DNA of 64,000 nt from an uncultured Anaerobutyricum sp. GTDB lineage: Bacteria; Bacillota; Clostridia; Lachnospirales; Lachnospiraceae. The DNA lies in NCBI RefSeq assembly GCF_934307085.1, contig NZ_CAKRCF010000011.1, forward strand, positions 1-64,000, written 5' to 3'. Both the position numbers and the translations under genes were made by a program. The notes beneath the pieces are model-generated. The model ran no database searches. It was not told the DNA's origin and was given only the letters and a program-made list of their open reading frames with translations. Shown piece after piece: positions 42,777 to 51,648 of this stretch. The stretch's first letter is position 1. Every line of letters begins with the position of its first letter.

Positions 42777-43640
42777 ATGGATTTATCAGATGTAAGGAAA
42801 AATATTGACCGTGTAGATGCAGAGATTCGCAAGCTTTTTGTGGAGCGTATGACATTGGCAGACCAGGTTGCCTGCATTAAGGCAGAAACAGAAGATAAGA
42901 TTTATAAACCAGACAGAGAAGAGATTATTATTAAAAAGCAGACGGAAGGAATGAAGCCAGAATTGGTAAGAGAATATACCGCTCTTATCAAGAGAATTAT
43001 GGAAGTAAGCCGTAAGTATCAGTATGGAAGAACGTTAGAGCTTCGTCAGTGCTTCCCATTTGAATATAGTAAGATGCCGGCAGTTATTTTAAAACCAGCA
43101 ATGGTAAAAGAAGAATTATATATTTGTGAACATTTTTCAAAAGATAAGGTAATTACCGTGTCTTCTTATGAGGAGGTTGGAAATTATATCAAAGAAGGTA
43201 AAGCAGATGCGGGAATCGGTATTATTGAGGAAGTAGGAATTGGTGTTTCTGATGAACTTCACAATCTGCTTGCAGAAAAAAAATTATATATCACGCATTG
43301 TAAGGTACAGGAAGAAGGCGGAGTGCGCCGTAAAGTAGTGACATTTACAGATAAGCTGGTTGTTCTTCCGTCTCATAATCGAGTAAAAGTGATGTTTGAA
43401 TGCCCAAACCACAGCGGCAGTATCAGCAGCATTTTATCCATGATTTCTGATTATGGTGTGAATCTTACAGAGATTCATTCACGCCCATTTTGGAAGGAGA
43501 ATAGCTGGAATTATAAGTTCTTCGTAGAAATGAGTGCCAATATTGATACAAAAGAAATCCGTGCATTATTATACCAGCTTTCTCAGGAGACAGCATATTT
43601 AAAGATTCTTGGAAGCTACGCCTGTGAGGGAGACTTTTAG
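42777..43640 (+). CDS. Chorismate mutase with reduced prephenate-dehydratase-like region and ACT domain
   Basis: A 287-residue protein. Residues 1-85 are an AroQ chorismate mutase (DVRKNIDRVDAEIRKLFVER, KIYKPDREEIII) that makes prephenate. Residues 200-285 are an ACT domain with the phenylalanine-binding HSRP motif (NLTEIHSRPFWKENSWNYKF). Between them only about 100 residues remain (DAGIGIIEEVGIGVSDELH), half of a normal prephenate dehydratase domain, and the TRF catalytic motif is not seen. I infer Phe-regulated mutase without dehydratase activity. It is followed at 3 bp by an unknown gene. Confidence 0.8.
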   Translation: MDLSDVRKNIDRVDAEIRKLFVERMTLADQVACIKAETEDKIYKPDREEIIIKKQTEGMKPELVREYTALIKRIMEVSRKYQYGRTLELRQCFPFEYSKMPAVILKPAMVKEELYICEHFSKDKVITVSSYEEVGNYIKEGKADAGIGIIEEVGIGVSDELHNLLAEKKLYITHCKVQEEGGVRRKVVTFTDKLVVLPSHNRVKVMFECPNHSGSISSILSMISDYGVNLTEIHSRPFWKENSWNYKFFVEMSANIDTKEIRALLYQLSQETAYLKILGSYACEGDF

Positions 43641-43642
43641 AG

Positions 43643-44365
43643 ATGGAATTTTTAAACGAAAAAACATTTAACTGCGAGCAGTATGACACTTATATCCGCC
43701 GGATTCATTATGATGACCGGGATGCGGTGATGTATGAGAAAATGCTTCATTTTCTATTTCCATATATTGTGGAAGAATGTGGAATTGAAGATAAAGAAGG
43801 GCTTATGGAAGAATATATCCATTGGAATGGGCAGTTAATTGAAAAATGTCTGTATCATTTGCCACATGATATCCCATACATAAATATCTGCCGGGCATAT
43901 CAGTCAGTGATCCTTCTTTTAGCGGGAAAGATAGAAGAAGGAATGGAGCAGTTAAGAAAGATTGGAACTGAGAATTTTCAGTATGACGGTAAGGCACCCA
44001 AGTCAATTATGACACAGGATGGTAAGGTGTACAAGCCAGTATCTAAGCTATTCCTTTTATATAACTATGCAAAGGTTCTTAAACAGAAGGAAATGCAGGA
44101 AGAGCTAGAAACATTTCAGAAAGAGTTCCCACATGCATTTACTATCTATGGTGATGAGGAACATAGGGAACATGACCTGTTTTATAAAGAACAGATGGAA
44201 AAATATAACGATGTAATATTTTATCCCGTATATCAGAGAGTTTATAGAGTCGGACGAGGAACGCAGGACTTTTTTGTTTATTATGATGTGGCAAAGTCAG
44301 TACCTGTTTCACAGGTGTTGAATAATCTTAAATTATCGATTATGGATGGATATAGGGATAATTAA
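43643..44365 (+). CDS. Hypothetical protein
   Basis: A 240-residue soluble protein that I do not recognise. It starts with ATG 43643, two bases after the chorismate mutase stop, behind GGGAGA inside that gene, so translation is coupled. It is helical, with PHDIPYINICRAYQSVILLL and KLFLLYNYAKVLKQKEMQEE, which look like TPR-type helices. Conserved-looking aromatic strands (FYPVYQRVYRVGRGTQDFFV) form the C-terminus. The tight spacing suggests a link to the mutase, but no function is visible. Confidence 0.55.
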   Translation: MEFLNEKTFNCEQYDTYIRRIHYDDRDAVMYEKMLHFLFPYIVEECGIEDKEGLMEEYIHWNGQLIEKCLYHLPHDIPYINICRAYQSVILLLAGKIEEGMEQLRKIGTENFQYDGKAPKSIMTQDGKVYKPVSKLFLLYNYAKVLKQKEMQEELETFQKEFPHAFTIYGDEEHREHDLFYKEQMEKYNDVIFYPVYQRVYRVGRGTQDFFVYYDVAKSVPVSQVLNNLKLSIMDGYRDN

Positions 44366-44454
44366 AAGATAATAACTAATTCAGAGTTTAATAAGGGAAA
44401 TACTTTCTTTATGATACTGAATAGTTAAAATAATATTTTATGGAGGAGAAACAA

Positions 44455-45738
44455 ATGAAAGAGTATTTATTAGGAACAAAATGTGTGCAGGGAGGTTATG
44501 CACCAGGCAATGGGGAGCCAAGACAGATTCCAATCGTACAAAGTACAACATTTAAGTATGAGACAAGCGAGACAATGGGACGTTTGTTTGATTTAGAGGA
44601 GGAAGGATATTTTTATTCGAGATTACAGAATCCAACGAATGATATCGTGGCAAGAAAGATTTGTGAATTAGAGGGAGGAAGTGCAGCAATGCTTACTTCT
44701 TCTGGTCAGGCAGCTTCTTTTTATGCGGTATTTAATATCGCTTCCTGCGGTGACCATATCGTGTCATCTTCTTCTATTTATGGTGGAACCTATAATCTTT
44801 TTGCTGTAACAATGAAACGAATGGGAATTGATTTTACTTTCGTTTCCCCAGACTGCACAGAAGAAGAGTTAAATGCAGCATTCCAGCCAAATACAAAAGC
44901 TGTTTTTGGTGAGACAATCGCCAATCCAGCACTTACGGTATTAGATATTGAGAAGTTTGCAAAAGCAGCACACGCTCACGGTGTTCCGTTAATCATAGAT
45001 AATACATTTGCAACTCCAATAAACTGCCGTCCATTTGAGTGGGGAGCAGACATCATTACACATTCTACTACAAAATATATGGATGGACATGGTGCAGGAT
45101 TAGGTGGTTGTATTGTAGACAGTGGAAACTTTGATTGGACAAAATATCCAGATAAATATCCAGGACTCTGCACACCAGATGATAGTTATCATGGTGTAGT
45201 TTATACAGAACGTTTTGGCATTGGCGGCGCATATATTACCAAGGCAACTGCACAGCTTATGAGAGATTTTGGTTCTATGCAGTCTCCACAGAATGCATTT
45301 ATTTTAAATCTTGGTTTGGAAAGTCTTGAAGTGCGTGTGAAACGTCACTGCGAGAATGGACTGGCAGTGGCACAGTTTTTGCAGCAGCATGAAAAAGTAA
45401 CTTATGTAAATTACTGTGGCCTTGAGGGAGATAAATATCACGCATTAGCAGAAAAATATCTGCCAAATGGTTCTTGTGGTGTTGTAAGCTTTGGGGTAAA
45501 AGGTGGAAGAAAAGCAGCCGAGAACTTTATGAAGCATTTAAAGATTGCAGCGATTGAAACACATGTTGCTGATGCAAGAACATGCTGCCTCCATCCAGCA
45601 AGCGCAACACACCGTCAGATGAATGATGAGGAATTAGAGGCTTGTGGTGTAAAGCCAGACTTAATCCGTTATTCCTGTGGTTTGGAGAACGCAGAAGACT
45701 TGATTGCAGACCTTGCACAGGCTTTAGAGCAGATTTAA
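44455..45738 (+). CDS. metY: O-acetylhomoserine sulfhydrylase (homocysteine synthase)
   Basis: A 427-residue PLP enzyme of the Cys/Met metabolism family that makes homocysteine from O-acetylhomoserine and sulfide. ATG 44455 follows GGAGGAG by six bases. It has TKCVQGGYAPGNGEPRQIPI, QSTTFKYETSETMGRLFDL, FYSRLQNPTNDIVARKI, ALTVLDIEKFAKAAHAHG and ADIITHSTTKYMDGHGAGLG with the PLP Lys. The length (above 420) fits MetY rather than MetB or MetC. A single gene, no SAM riboswitch or T-box seen in the short 89-bp leader. Confidence 0.88.
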   Translation: MKEYLLGTKCVQGGYAPGNGEPRQIPIVQSTTFKYETSETMGRLFDLEEEGYFYSRLQNPTNDIVARKICELEGGSAAMLTSSGQAASFYAVFNIASCGDHIVSSSSIYGGTYNLFAVTMKRMGIDFTFVSPDCTEEELNAAFQPNTKAVFGETIANPALTVLDIEKFAKAAHAHGVPLIIDNTFATPINCRPFEWGADIITHSTTKYMDGHGAGLGGCIVDSGNFDWTKYPDKYPGLCTPDDSYHGVVYTERFGIGGAYITKATAQLMRDFGSMQSPQNAFILNLGLESLEVRVKRHCENGLAVAQFLQQHEKVTYVNYCGLEGDKYHALAEKYLPNGSCGVVSFGVKGGRKAAENFMKHLKIAAIETHVADARTCCLHPASATHRQMNDEELEACGVKPDLIRYSCGLENAEDLIADLAQALEQI

Positions 45739-45904
45739 TGGTGGAATACGATTAATGATAGTTGTCTTCTATGTTATTCATTGGAAATAGAAAAAATAAA
45801 GAAGTCGTATTTTGTACACATTTTCATTGTATAATGTCTTTTGTAACAAGTTGTTAATAAATAATATATATTTACTCAACATTTATTACGGGAGGAGTTT
45901 ACAA

Positions 45905-46939
45905 TTGAAACATAAAAAGACATTACTTACATTTTTGATGCTGTGTGGACTATTTATCTTAAGTAAACCAGTATCTGCCGCAAACGTTCCAGTCATTAAG
46001 GCTGGAAAGTCTACAAACTTAAAAGGAACCATTATTAATGTCAAATATAGCGGAGCAGCTGTAACGATGGCAAATAATTCTGCAGCACCATCCATCAAGA
46101 TTGGTTCTGATATTTATGTACCATGTAAGACACTTTTTGCTGATAATGGAATTCATGCTTCATACATGGCAAATGGAAATACTGTTACTGTAAAACATGG
46201 AAAACGTAAAGTTATCTTTTATGCGAATAAGAAATATGCAAAGGTAAATGGAAAGAAGATGACTTTAAAGGTAGCCCCATACTTTGTTACATATAAAAAG
46301 AGCAATATAAGAGATCTTCTTGTTCCTGCAAAGCAGGCAGCCTCTTTTTTAGGTTTAAAATATGCATATAGTAGCAGTGCAAAACTTGTAACTCTTGGAG
46401 TGCGCAGAGGAATTGAAAGTTCTGCAACGCAGGTAAGTAATGTGGCAAAAGCGAGCTTTATTAGCAAAATGGGACCGCTTGCCAAAGCGAACTATAAACG
46501 TACTGGAATTCTTGCTTCTGTAACAATGGCACAGGCGATTTTAGAAAGCGGTTGGGGACAATCTACATTAGCAGAGAATGGAAACAACCTTTTTGGAATG
46601 AAAGTTAGTTTATCTGGTAACAATTGGTCTGGTTCTTCATGGGATGGCGTAAACTACTATGCAAAGCGAACTTACGAATACGGAAGCAAAGGAAGATATA
46701 CTATCACAGCAAAGTTTCGTAAATATTCCTGTGCAGAAGATTCAATTGAAGATCATTCTGCATACCTGTTAGGGGCAAAGAACGGAAGTAGAAAGAGATA
46801 TGCAGGAATTACAAAGACAAAAAGTTATAAAAAACAGCTTCGGATTATAAAAAAGGGCGGTTATGCAACATCTGGTTCTTATGTGAATGACTTGTGCAGA
46901 GTAATCCGTACATATAATCTTACAAAATGGGACAAATAG
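45905..46939 (+). CDS. Secreted N-acetylglucosaminidase (GH73-like) with copper-amine-oxidase-type N-terminal domain
   Basis: A 344-residue exported protein starting with TTG 45905, seven bases after GGAGGAG. The signal peptide (TLLTFLMLCGLFILS) ends near VSAAN. A copper amine oxidase N1-type domain follows (YVPCKTLFADNGIHASY, PAKQAASFLGLKYAY), typical of clostridial cell-wall proteins. The C-terminal glucosaminidase domain from about 200 shows ILASVTMAQAILESGWGQST (catalytic Glu), then NNLFGMKVS and DYLKN-like YVNDLCRVIRTYNL. It likely cuts peptidoglycan glycan strands. Confidence 0.85.
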   Translation: MKHKKTLLTFLMLCGLFILSKPVSAANVPVIKAGKSTNLKGTIINVKYSGAAVTMANNSAAPSIKIGSDIYVPCKTLFADNGIHASYMANGNTVTVKHGKRKVIFYANKKYAKVNGKKMTLKVAPYFVTYKKSNIRDLLVPAKQAASFLGLKYAYSSSAKLVTLGVRRGIESSATQVSNVAKASFISKMGPLAKANYKRTGILASVTMAQAILESGWGQSTLAENGNNLFGMKVSLSGNNWSGSSWDGVNYYAKRTYEYGSKGRYTITAKFRKYSCAEDSIEDHSAYLLGAKNGSRKRYAGITKTKSYKKQLRIIKKGGYATSGSYVNDLCRVIRTYNLTKWDK

Positions 46940-47022
46940 ACGAAAATATATAGAGTGAGGATGGTAAATAAGATTTTATGAATAAATTTTTGCCATTATG
47001 AAAATATCTATAAAGACAGTAT

Positions 47023-47080
47023 TTGACCCTATAAGCAAAGTGTATTATAGTAAAAGCAGGTTTCGACCTGCTTTTTGTTT
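47023..47080 (+). promoter_or_regulatory. Promoter-like boxes overlapped by a terminator hairpin
   Basis: TTGACC (47023-47028), 17 bp, TATAGT (47046-47051) directly precede AAAGCAGGT / ACCTGCTTT with a TTCG loop (47053-47074) and TTTTGTTTTTT. The hairpin can terminate the glucosaminidase transcript; the boxes may instead serve the downstream VanZ-like gene. Confidence 0.6.
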
Positions 47081-47179
47081 TTTGATTCAGATAGATGCAC
47101 AGATATTTTTGGATATACTATACACCTGTTTGAAGTTTTAACAAAAACAATAGTTGGTCATTTATAAGGAGGAACATAT

Positions 47180-47581
47180 ATGGAACGAATGTTAGAAGAA
47201 ATGGTTATTTTTATAGCTAAAATACATAATTATATTTTATCGTTAAATGATGCTTACGAGAAAAATTTTACGGACAAGCAGTTACATTTTCTTGTAATCG
47301 GAATCTTGGGAATGCTTATTTTAATGCTCATTTATCCATTGTTCAAGTTATTAAGTGAGAATCACATCCTTACGATTTCTTTTATCTATGTATTTACAGT
47401 AATTGTAGTTATTACCTTTGCTATTGAAATTGGTCAGAAGATTTCTGGTACTGGCACGATGGACTTCACAGATATTGTATTTGGACTTGCAGGATTTTTA
47501 CTAATGTTTGCGGTCTTTGCGGTTGTCAGACAGATTTTTTTGGCGATTATTAATCTGTTCCGAAAAGTAGGAAAACATTAA
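47180..47581 (+). CDS. VanZ-like membrane protein
   Basis: A 133-residue protein with three membrane segments. It has the VanZ pattern of a first helix led by DKQLHFLVIGILGMLILML, a middle helix ending in AIEIGQKISGTGTMDFTDIVF, then the last helix GLAGFLLMFAVFAVV. The Glu-x-x-Gln and Asp-x-x-Asp positions agree with the family. VanZ lowers teicoplanin binding in enterococci, but most relatives have no known role. A VanRS-like two-component pair follows 390 bp later; whether it controls this gene is unknown. Confidence 0.65.
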   Translation: MERMLEEMVIFIAKIHNYILSLNDAYEKNFTDKQLHFLVIGILGMLILMLIYPLFKLLSENHILTISFIYVFTVIVVITFAIEIGQKISGTGTMDFTDIVFGLAGFLLMFAVFAVVRQIFLAIINLFRKVGKH

Positions 47582-47712
47582 GTAAGATTATCTTTAATAA
47601 TCTGGGGAGTATTTCAGATATGTCCTGAAAGGTATTTGTAAAAAGTATTTTTTAAATACACTTTACAGGAATGGTATAGAGTTGTAATAAATCGAAATAA
47701 AAAGTGAAAAAG

Positions 47713-47806
47713 AGAAATCTATCATAAGAAGTGTTGAAATAAGGGAAGGGATGTAAAGAATATCTTCTTTCAAACAATATCAAGTCGAGGATAGATTTCT
47801 TTTTTG
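47713..47806 (+). ncRNA. Structured intergenic element upstream of the two-component genes
   Basis: AGAAATCTATC (47713-47723) pairs with GATAGATTTCT (47790-47800), followed by TTTTTGTTTTTG. Inside, AAAGAA/TTCTTT forms a small stem and TTGAAA can pair with TTTCAA. It ends like an intrinsic terminator but encloses 66 nt. It may be a small RNA or a leader with a terminator. No known riboswitch is recognised. The rest of 47582-47968 is AT-rich, with TGATATAGAAG before the next gene. Confidence 0.4.
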
Positions 47807-47968
47807 TTTTTGATTGTATTTTGGAAAAAGGTTTAAAAATAAGAAAAAAATAGATTTACTTTTTTATTTTGTTCATAATTTTTCTGAAATTTTTTCATAG
47901 ATTTTTCAGAAAATTAGTGTATGATATAGAAGAAAAGAAAAATAAGCAGGAAAGAGGGAGGCCTTTTC

Positions 47969-48646
47969 ATGGATAAATTAAAAATTATGGTCGTAGATGA
48001 CGAAAGTAGAATGAGAAAACTGGTAAAGGATTTCCTTAAGAAGAAGGAATTTGAAGTTGTGGAAGCAGCAGACGGTGAAGAAGCGTTAGACATTTTCTTT
48101 AAGGATAAAAGTATCAGCTTGATTATCTGTGACGTTATGATGCCAAAGATTAATGGATTTGATGTTGTAAAAGAAATTCGTCAGTATTCACAGGTTCCGA
48201 TTATTATGTTGACTGCAAAAGGTGAGGAGAATGATGAACTGAATGGTTTTGATCTTGGAGTAGATGAATATATTTCCAAACCTTTTAGTCCAAAGATTCT
48301 TGTAGCCAGAGTAGAAGCAATTTTAAGAAGAAGTAATAATCTTTCTGCCGGAGAAGTGCTTAAAGCAGGAGGTATTGAGCTTGATATTGCGGCACACGAA
48401 GTAAGAATTGACGGAAAAGAGGTTACGTTAAGTTTCAAAGAATTTGAACTTCTGAATTACTTTGTAGTAAATCAGGGCGTAGCATTATCGAGAGAGAAGA
48501 TTCTTAATAATGTATGGAACTATGATTATTTTGGAGATGCGAGAACGATTGACACGCACGTTAAAAAGCTCCGTAGCAAGTTAGGAGAAAAAGGGGAGTA
48601 TATTAAAACAATTTGGGGAATGGGTTATAAATTCGAAGTAGATTAA
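47969..48646 (+). CDS. OmpR-family response regulator
   Basis: A 225-residue regulator. The receiver (1-120) has VVDDESRMRKLVKDFL (acidic pair), LIICDVMMPKINGFDV (phosphorylated Asp), PIIMLTAKGEENDELNG (Thr) and DEYISKPFSPKIL (Lys). The winged-helix output domain (about 130-225) has ELLNYFVVNQGVALSREKIL and TIDTHVKKLRSKLGEKGEYI. SD AAAGAGGGAGG is present. It lies 13 bp before a histidine kinase gene in a typical pair. Its target genes are not evident here. Confidence 0.94.
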   Translation: MDKLKIMVVDDESRMRKLVKDFLKKKEFEVVEAADGEEALDIFFKDKSISLIICDVMMPKINGFDVVKEIRQYSQVPIIMLTAKGEENDELNGFDLGVDEYISKPFSPKILVARVEAILRRSNNLSAGEVLKAGGIELDIAAHEVRIDGKEVTLSFKEFELLNYFVVNQGVALSREKILNNVWNYDYFGDARTIDTHVKKLRSKLGEKGEYIKTIWGMGYKFEVD

Positions 48647-48659
48647 TTAGGAGTGATAC

Positions 48660-50225
48660 ATGAGAAATTCAATACGATTTAAGATGACATCCATCTTAAT
48701 TTTAATTGTCGGGTGGGTGATTGTATTTACATGGCTCCTGAATAATACGTTTTCAGAAAAATATTATGTATCTTCAGAAAAGACATCAATAGTAGAGACG
48801 TTTGATAAAGTAAAGAATATTTTAAAAAACGAAGAAGATCAGGATACCTTAGATGAAGAAATGGAACAGATATCCAATAAGACAAACATCAAGATGATGA
48901 TTGCACAGTCGAGTAATTATTATTACAGCCAGAATGTAATATTCAGTAACTTGATAGATGGAAGTAAGACCTATGAGGAGATTCTCGGCTATTTAGATCA
49001 GATTCGAAGTCAGGTCATACTTGGTAATAATAAAGGAAACTTTAAGAGTAATAGTGAGAAGAGTATTTTTCCGTGGGACAATAATACAGAGAACAATCTT
49101 TCTACACTGATAAATAAGGGATACTTTGTTACCCAATTAAAAGATCAGGCGAGTGGACAAAACGGCATTTATTTATTTGGATTTACAGATAATGATTATC
49201 TGATTGCGATGAGAGTATCAATTGAAGGAATAAAGGCGAGTGCAGATATCAGTAGTCGTTTTATGGCGTATATCGGAATGATAGGTATCATACTTGGAGG
49301 TTTGATTATCTTTATTTTTTCATCCAGCTTTACAAAGCCGATTAAAAATATGGCAGCAGTAGCAAACCGTATGGCAAATCTTGATTTTGATGCAAAGGTT
49401 ATTGTCGCACAAGATGATGAGCTTGGAGAATTGGGGAATTCAATGAATCAGTTATCGGAGAAATTAGAATCAACGATAGCAGACTTAAAAGCAGCGAATA
49501 TAGAACTCAAGAAGGACATCGAGAAAAAGGAAAAGATTGATGATATGCGAAAGGAATTTCTCTCCCATGTCAGTCACGAATTAAAGACTCCAATTGCTTT
49601 GATTCAAGGTTATGCCGAAGGTCTGAAAGAAAATATCACAGACGATGAAGAAAGTAAAGATTTCTATTGTGAAGTTATCGCAGATGAAGCGAAAAAAATG
49701 AATGCGATGGTGAAGAAACTTCTCACGCTTAATCAGATTGAGTTTGGAAATAATCAGCTTAGTATGCAGCGCTTTGATATATGCCAGATGATTCAGAATA
49801 AAATCAATTCTTCACAGATTCTTTTCAAAAAGAAAAACAATACCGTTATTTTTGAAGAGGAAGCACCGGTTTATGTATGGGCAGATGAACTGATGATAGA
49901 AGAGGTGTTCAGTAACTATCTTTCAAATGCATTGAATCACGTCTATGAGAATGGTATGATTCGTATCTGGTTTGAACGAATGGACAATAATCTCCGTATA
50001 CACGTCTATAATGATGGCAAATGTATTCCCGAAGAAGAACTTAATAAACTATGGATTAAGTTTTATAAAGTGGATAAAGCACGCACGAGAGAATATGGAG
50101 GCAATGGAATCGGACTTTCTATCGTGGCGGCAACGATGAAAGCGCATGGAAAGGACTTTGGTGTATCGAATAAGGAGAATGGCGTAGATTTCTATTTTGA
50201 CCTCGATGCGAAGATTAAGTCTTAA
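48660..50225 (+). CDS. Sensor histidine kinase
   Basis: A 521-residue membrane kinase. Two membrane helices (MTSILILIVGWVIVFTWLL at about 9-27, and MAYIGMIGIILGGLIIFIFS at about 205) flank an extracellular sensor of about 170 residues. HAMP follows (FTKPIKNMAAVANRMANLDF), then HisKA with HVSHELKTPIALIQGYAEGL (phosphorylated His), and HATPase: VFSNYLSNALNHVYEN (N box), HVYNDGK (G1), KVDKARTREYGGNGIGLSI (G2). It is VanS-like in layout. The signal is unknown. It ends shortly before palindromic element I. Confidence 0.93.
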   Translation: MRNSIRFKMTSILILIVGWVIVFTWLLNNTFSEKYYVSSEKTSIVETFDKVKNILKNEEDQDTLDEEMEQISNKTNIKMMIAQSSNYYYSQNVIFSNLIDGSKTYEEILGYLDQIRSQVILGNNKGNFKSNSEKSIFPWDNNTENNLSTLINKGYFVTQLKDQASGQNGIYLFGFTDNDYLIAMRVSIEGIKASADISSRFMAYIGMIGIILGGLIIFIFSSSFTKPIKNMAAVANRMANLDFDAKVIVAQDDELGELGNSMNQLSEKLESTIADLKAANIELKKDIEKKEKIDDMRKEFLSHVSHELKTPIALIQGYAEGLKENITDDEESKDFYCEVIADEAKKMNAMVKKLLTLNQIEFGNNQLSMQRFDICQMIQNKINSSQILFKKKNNTVIFEEEAPVYVWADELMIEEVFSNYLSNALNHVYENGMIRIWFERMDNNLRIHVYNDGKCIPEEELNKLWIKFYKVDKARTREYGGNGIGLSIVAATMKAHGKDFGVSNKENGVDFYFDLDAKIKS

Positions 50226-50232
50226 ATTTTAG

Positions 50233-50343
50233 TTTACCGCAGACAAGAACGGACGCTCCCAAAGAGAGCAGATACTTTATATCTATGACTCTGTTACTGC
50301 GGGTTCGTCTGTTTCACTGCCTCACAAATCAAAATTTCATTAT
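50233..50343. repeat. Palindromic element I (short form) after the kinase gene
   Basis: CCGCAGACAAGAAC at 50235 pairs with GGTTCGTCTGT near 50302-50312, and CTGCCTCACAAATCAAAATTT follows, matching the CGTCTGTTTxxxGCCxxxACAAATCAGAAT end of the family. Smaller stems lie inside (CTCCCAAAGAGAG). Unlike most members it lies between two plus-strand genes. Confidence 0.55.
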
Positions 50344-50424
50344 TGATTTTTGTAGCGATTTATTATATGATATTTGTAACAATATTACATTATAACAGTT
50401 CCATTAGGAAAGGGGAATACATAA

Positions 50425-50637
50425 ATGAAATCAACATATAACGTAGAATTTGCTGGAAATCAGATTGAAAGCAAAGAAGTTATTGCAAGGGCAAAAAAAG
50501 TCTGGGTAGATGCAGGCAACAAAGACCGTAAGGTAAAAGATTTAAAGACTATGGATTTATACTTAAAACCAGAAGAGAACGCTGTATACTATGTATTTAA
50601 CGGAGAAGAATCCGGTAGCTTCCCATTGTATGAATAA
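50425..50637 (+). CDS. Small DUF6465-like protein
   Basis: A 70-residue basic protein, TYNVEFAGNQIESKEVIAR at the start, then AKKVWVDAGNKDRKVKDLKT and LYLKPEENAVYYVFNGEESG. The ending VYYVFNGxExGSF with an upstream AKKVW helix is what I recall for a small Lachnospiraceae family named DUF6465, of unknown function. It is a single gene with SD GAAAGGGG and its own terminator downstream. Confidence 0.65.
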   Translation: MKSTYNVEFAGNQIESKEVIARAKKVWVDAGNKDRKVKDLKTMDLYLKPEENAVYYVFNGEESGSFPLYE

Positions 50638-50663
50638 TTTTTGATTTGTTGATTAATTGAGCT

Positions 50664-50745
50664 ACAAAAGTAAAAGACCAAAGCAATGCCTCTACAGAAG
50701 TGTTTTAACGGATGTGGAGTTTGTTTTGGTCTTTTGTATTTATTT
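50664..50745 (+). terminator. Terminator after the DUF6465-like gene
   Basis: AAAAGACCAAAGCAA pairs with TTGTTTTGGTCTTTTGT, enclosing a loop of about 35 nt, followed by ATTTATTTTTCTTTT. Confidence 0.7.
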
Positions 50746-50868
50746 TTCTTTTGCAAGCCAATGTTTGTATTCTTCTAATCGTCCATATGAATTTTTTGTA
50801 GATAAATCTTGCAAAATTTGAATTTTTCAACTAGAATAAAAAAGAATGAGAAACAGGAGGTTGTAAAG

Positions 50869-51474
50869 ATGATTGCAATTATAGATTATGATGCCGGCAA
50901 TATTAAGAGTGTAGAAAAGGCGCTACTACATCTTGGTGAAGAAGTAGTGATTACCCGTGACAGAGAACAGATTTTAAATAGTGACAAAGTTATTCTTCCA
51001 GGAGTTGGTGCTTTCGGTGATGCGATGGAAAAAATTCGCGCTTACGGACTTGATAAAGTTATTTATGAGGTAGTAGATAAGAAGATTCCTTTTCTTGGAA
51101 TTTGTCTTGGATTGCAGCTTCTTTTTGAAAAAAGTGATGAGACACCTGGGGTAAAAGGACTTGGAATTTTACCGGGAGAAGTTTTGAGAATCCCGGATAA
51201 AGAGGGACTTAAAATTCCTCACATGGGATGGAACTCTATCAAAATAAAGGAGGGAGCAAGATTATTTAAAGATATTCCACAGGATTCTTATGTTTATTTT
51301 GTACATTCCTATTATTTAAAAGCAGGAAGAGAAGAAGATGTAACTGCAACAACAGAATATTCCGCATTAATCCATGCTTCTGTAGAGCATGATAATGTAT
51401 TTGCGTGCCAATTCCATCCGGAAAAGAGCAGCGAAGTTGGTTTGAAGATTCTTAAAAACTTTGTGGACTTATAG
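50869..51474 (+). CDS. hisH: Imidazole glycerol phosphate synthase subunit HisH
   Basis: A 201-residue glutamine amidotransferase that supplies ammonia to HisF. ATG 50869 follows CAGGAGG by eight bases. It shows IAIIDYDAGNIKSVEKAL, VILPGVGAFGDAMEKI, PFLGICLGLQLLFEKS (catalytic Cys in GICLG), IPHMGWNSI, and FACQFHPEKSSEVG (His and Glu). Full length. The rest of the histidine pathway is not in the window, so the hisHF pair is detached from a his operon. Confidence 0.95.
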   Translation: MIAIIDYDAGNIKSVEKALLHLGEEVVITRDREQILNSDKVILPGVGAFGDAMEKIRAYGLDKVIYEVVDKKIPFLGICLGLQLLFEKSDETPGVKGLGILPGEVLRIPDKEGLKIPHMGWNSIKIKEGARLFKDIPQDSYVYFVHSYYLKAGREEDVTATTEYSALIHASVEHDNVFACQFHPEKSSEVGLKILKNFVDL

Positions 51475-51648
51475 AGTGATAGAATTAAGAATTATATAAT
51501 TATGAAATGCGAAAGAAAATAGAAGTATAAAGCCATAGAGGAGTATTAAAAAAGTTTTCTATAAAATGTATGTCATAAAGTAGAGTGCACAGCATATGGA
51601 ATTTTTTAATATATTTTAAAGCGTATACGAAAAAGGAGATAAAAATAT

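Noticed and set aside
44366-44454. Possible SAM riboswitch or T-box before metY
   Set aside because: Only 89 bp, no terminator pair, no T-box or SAM-I motif seen.
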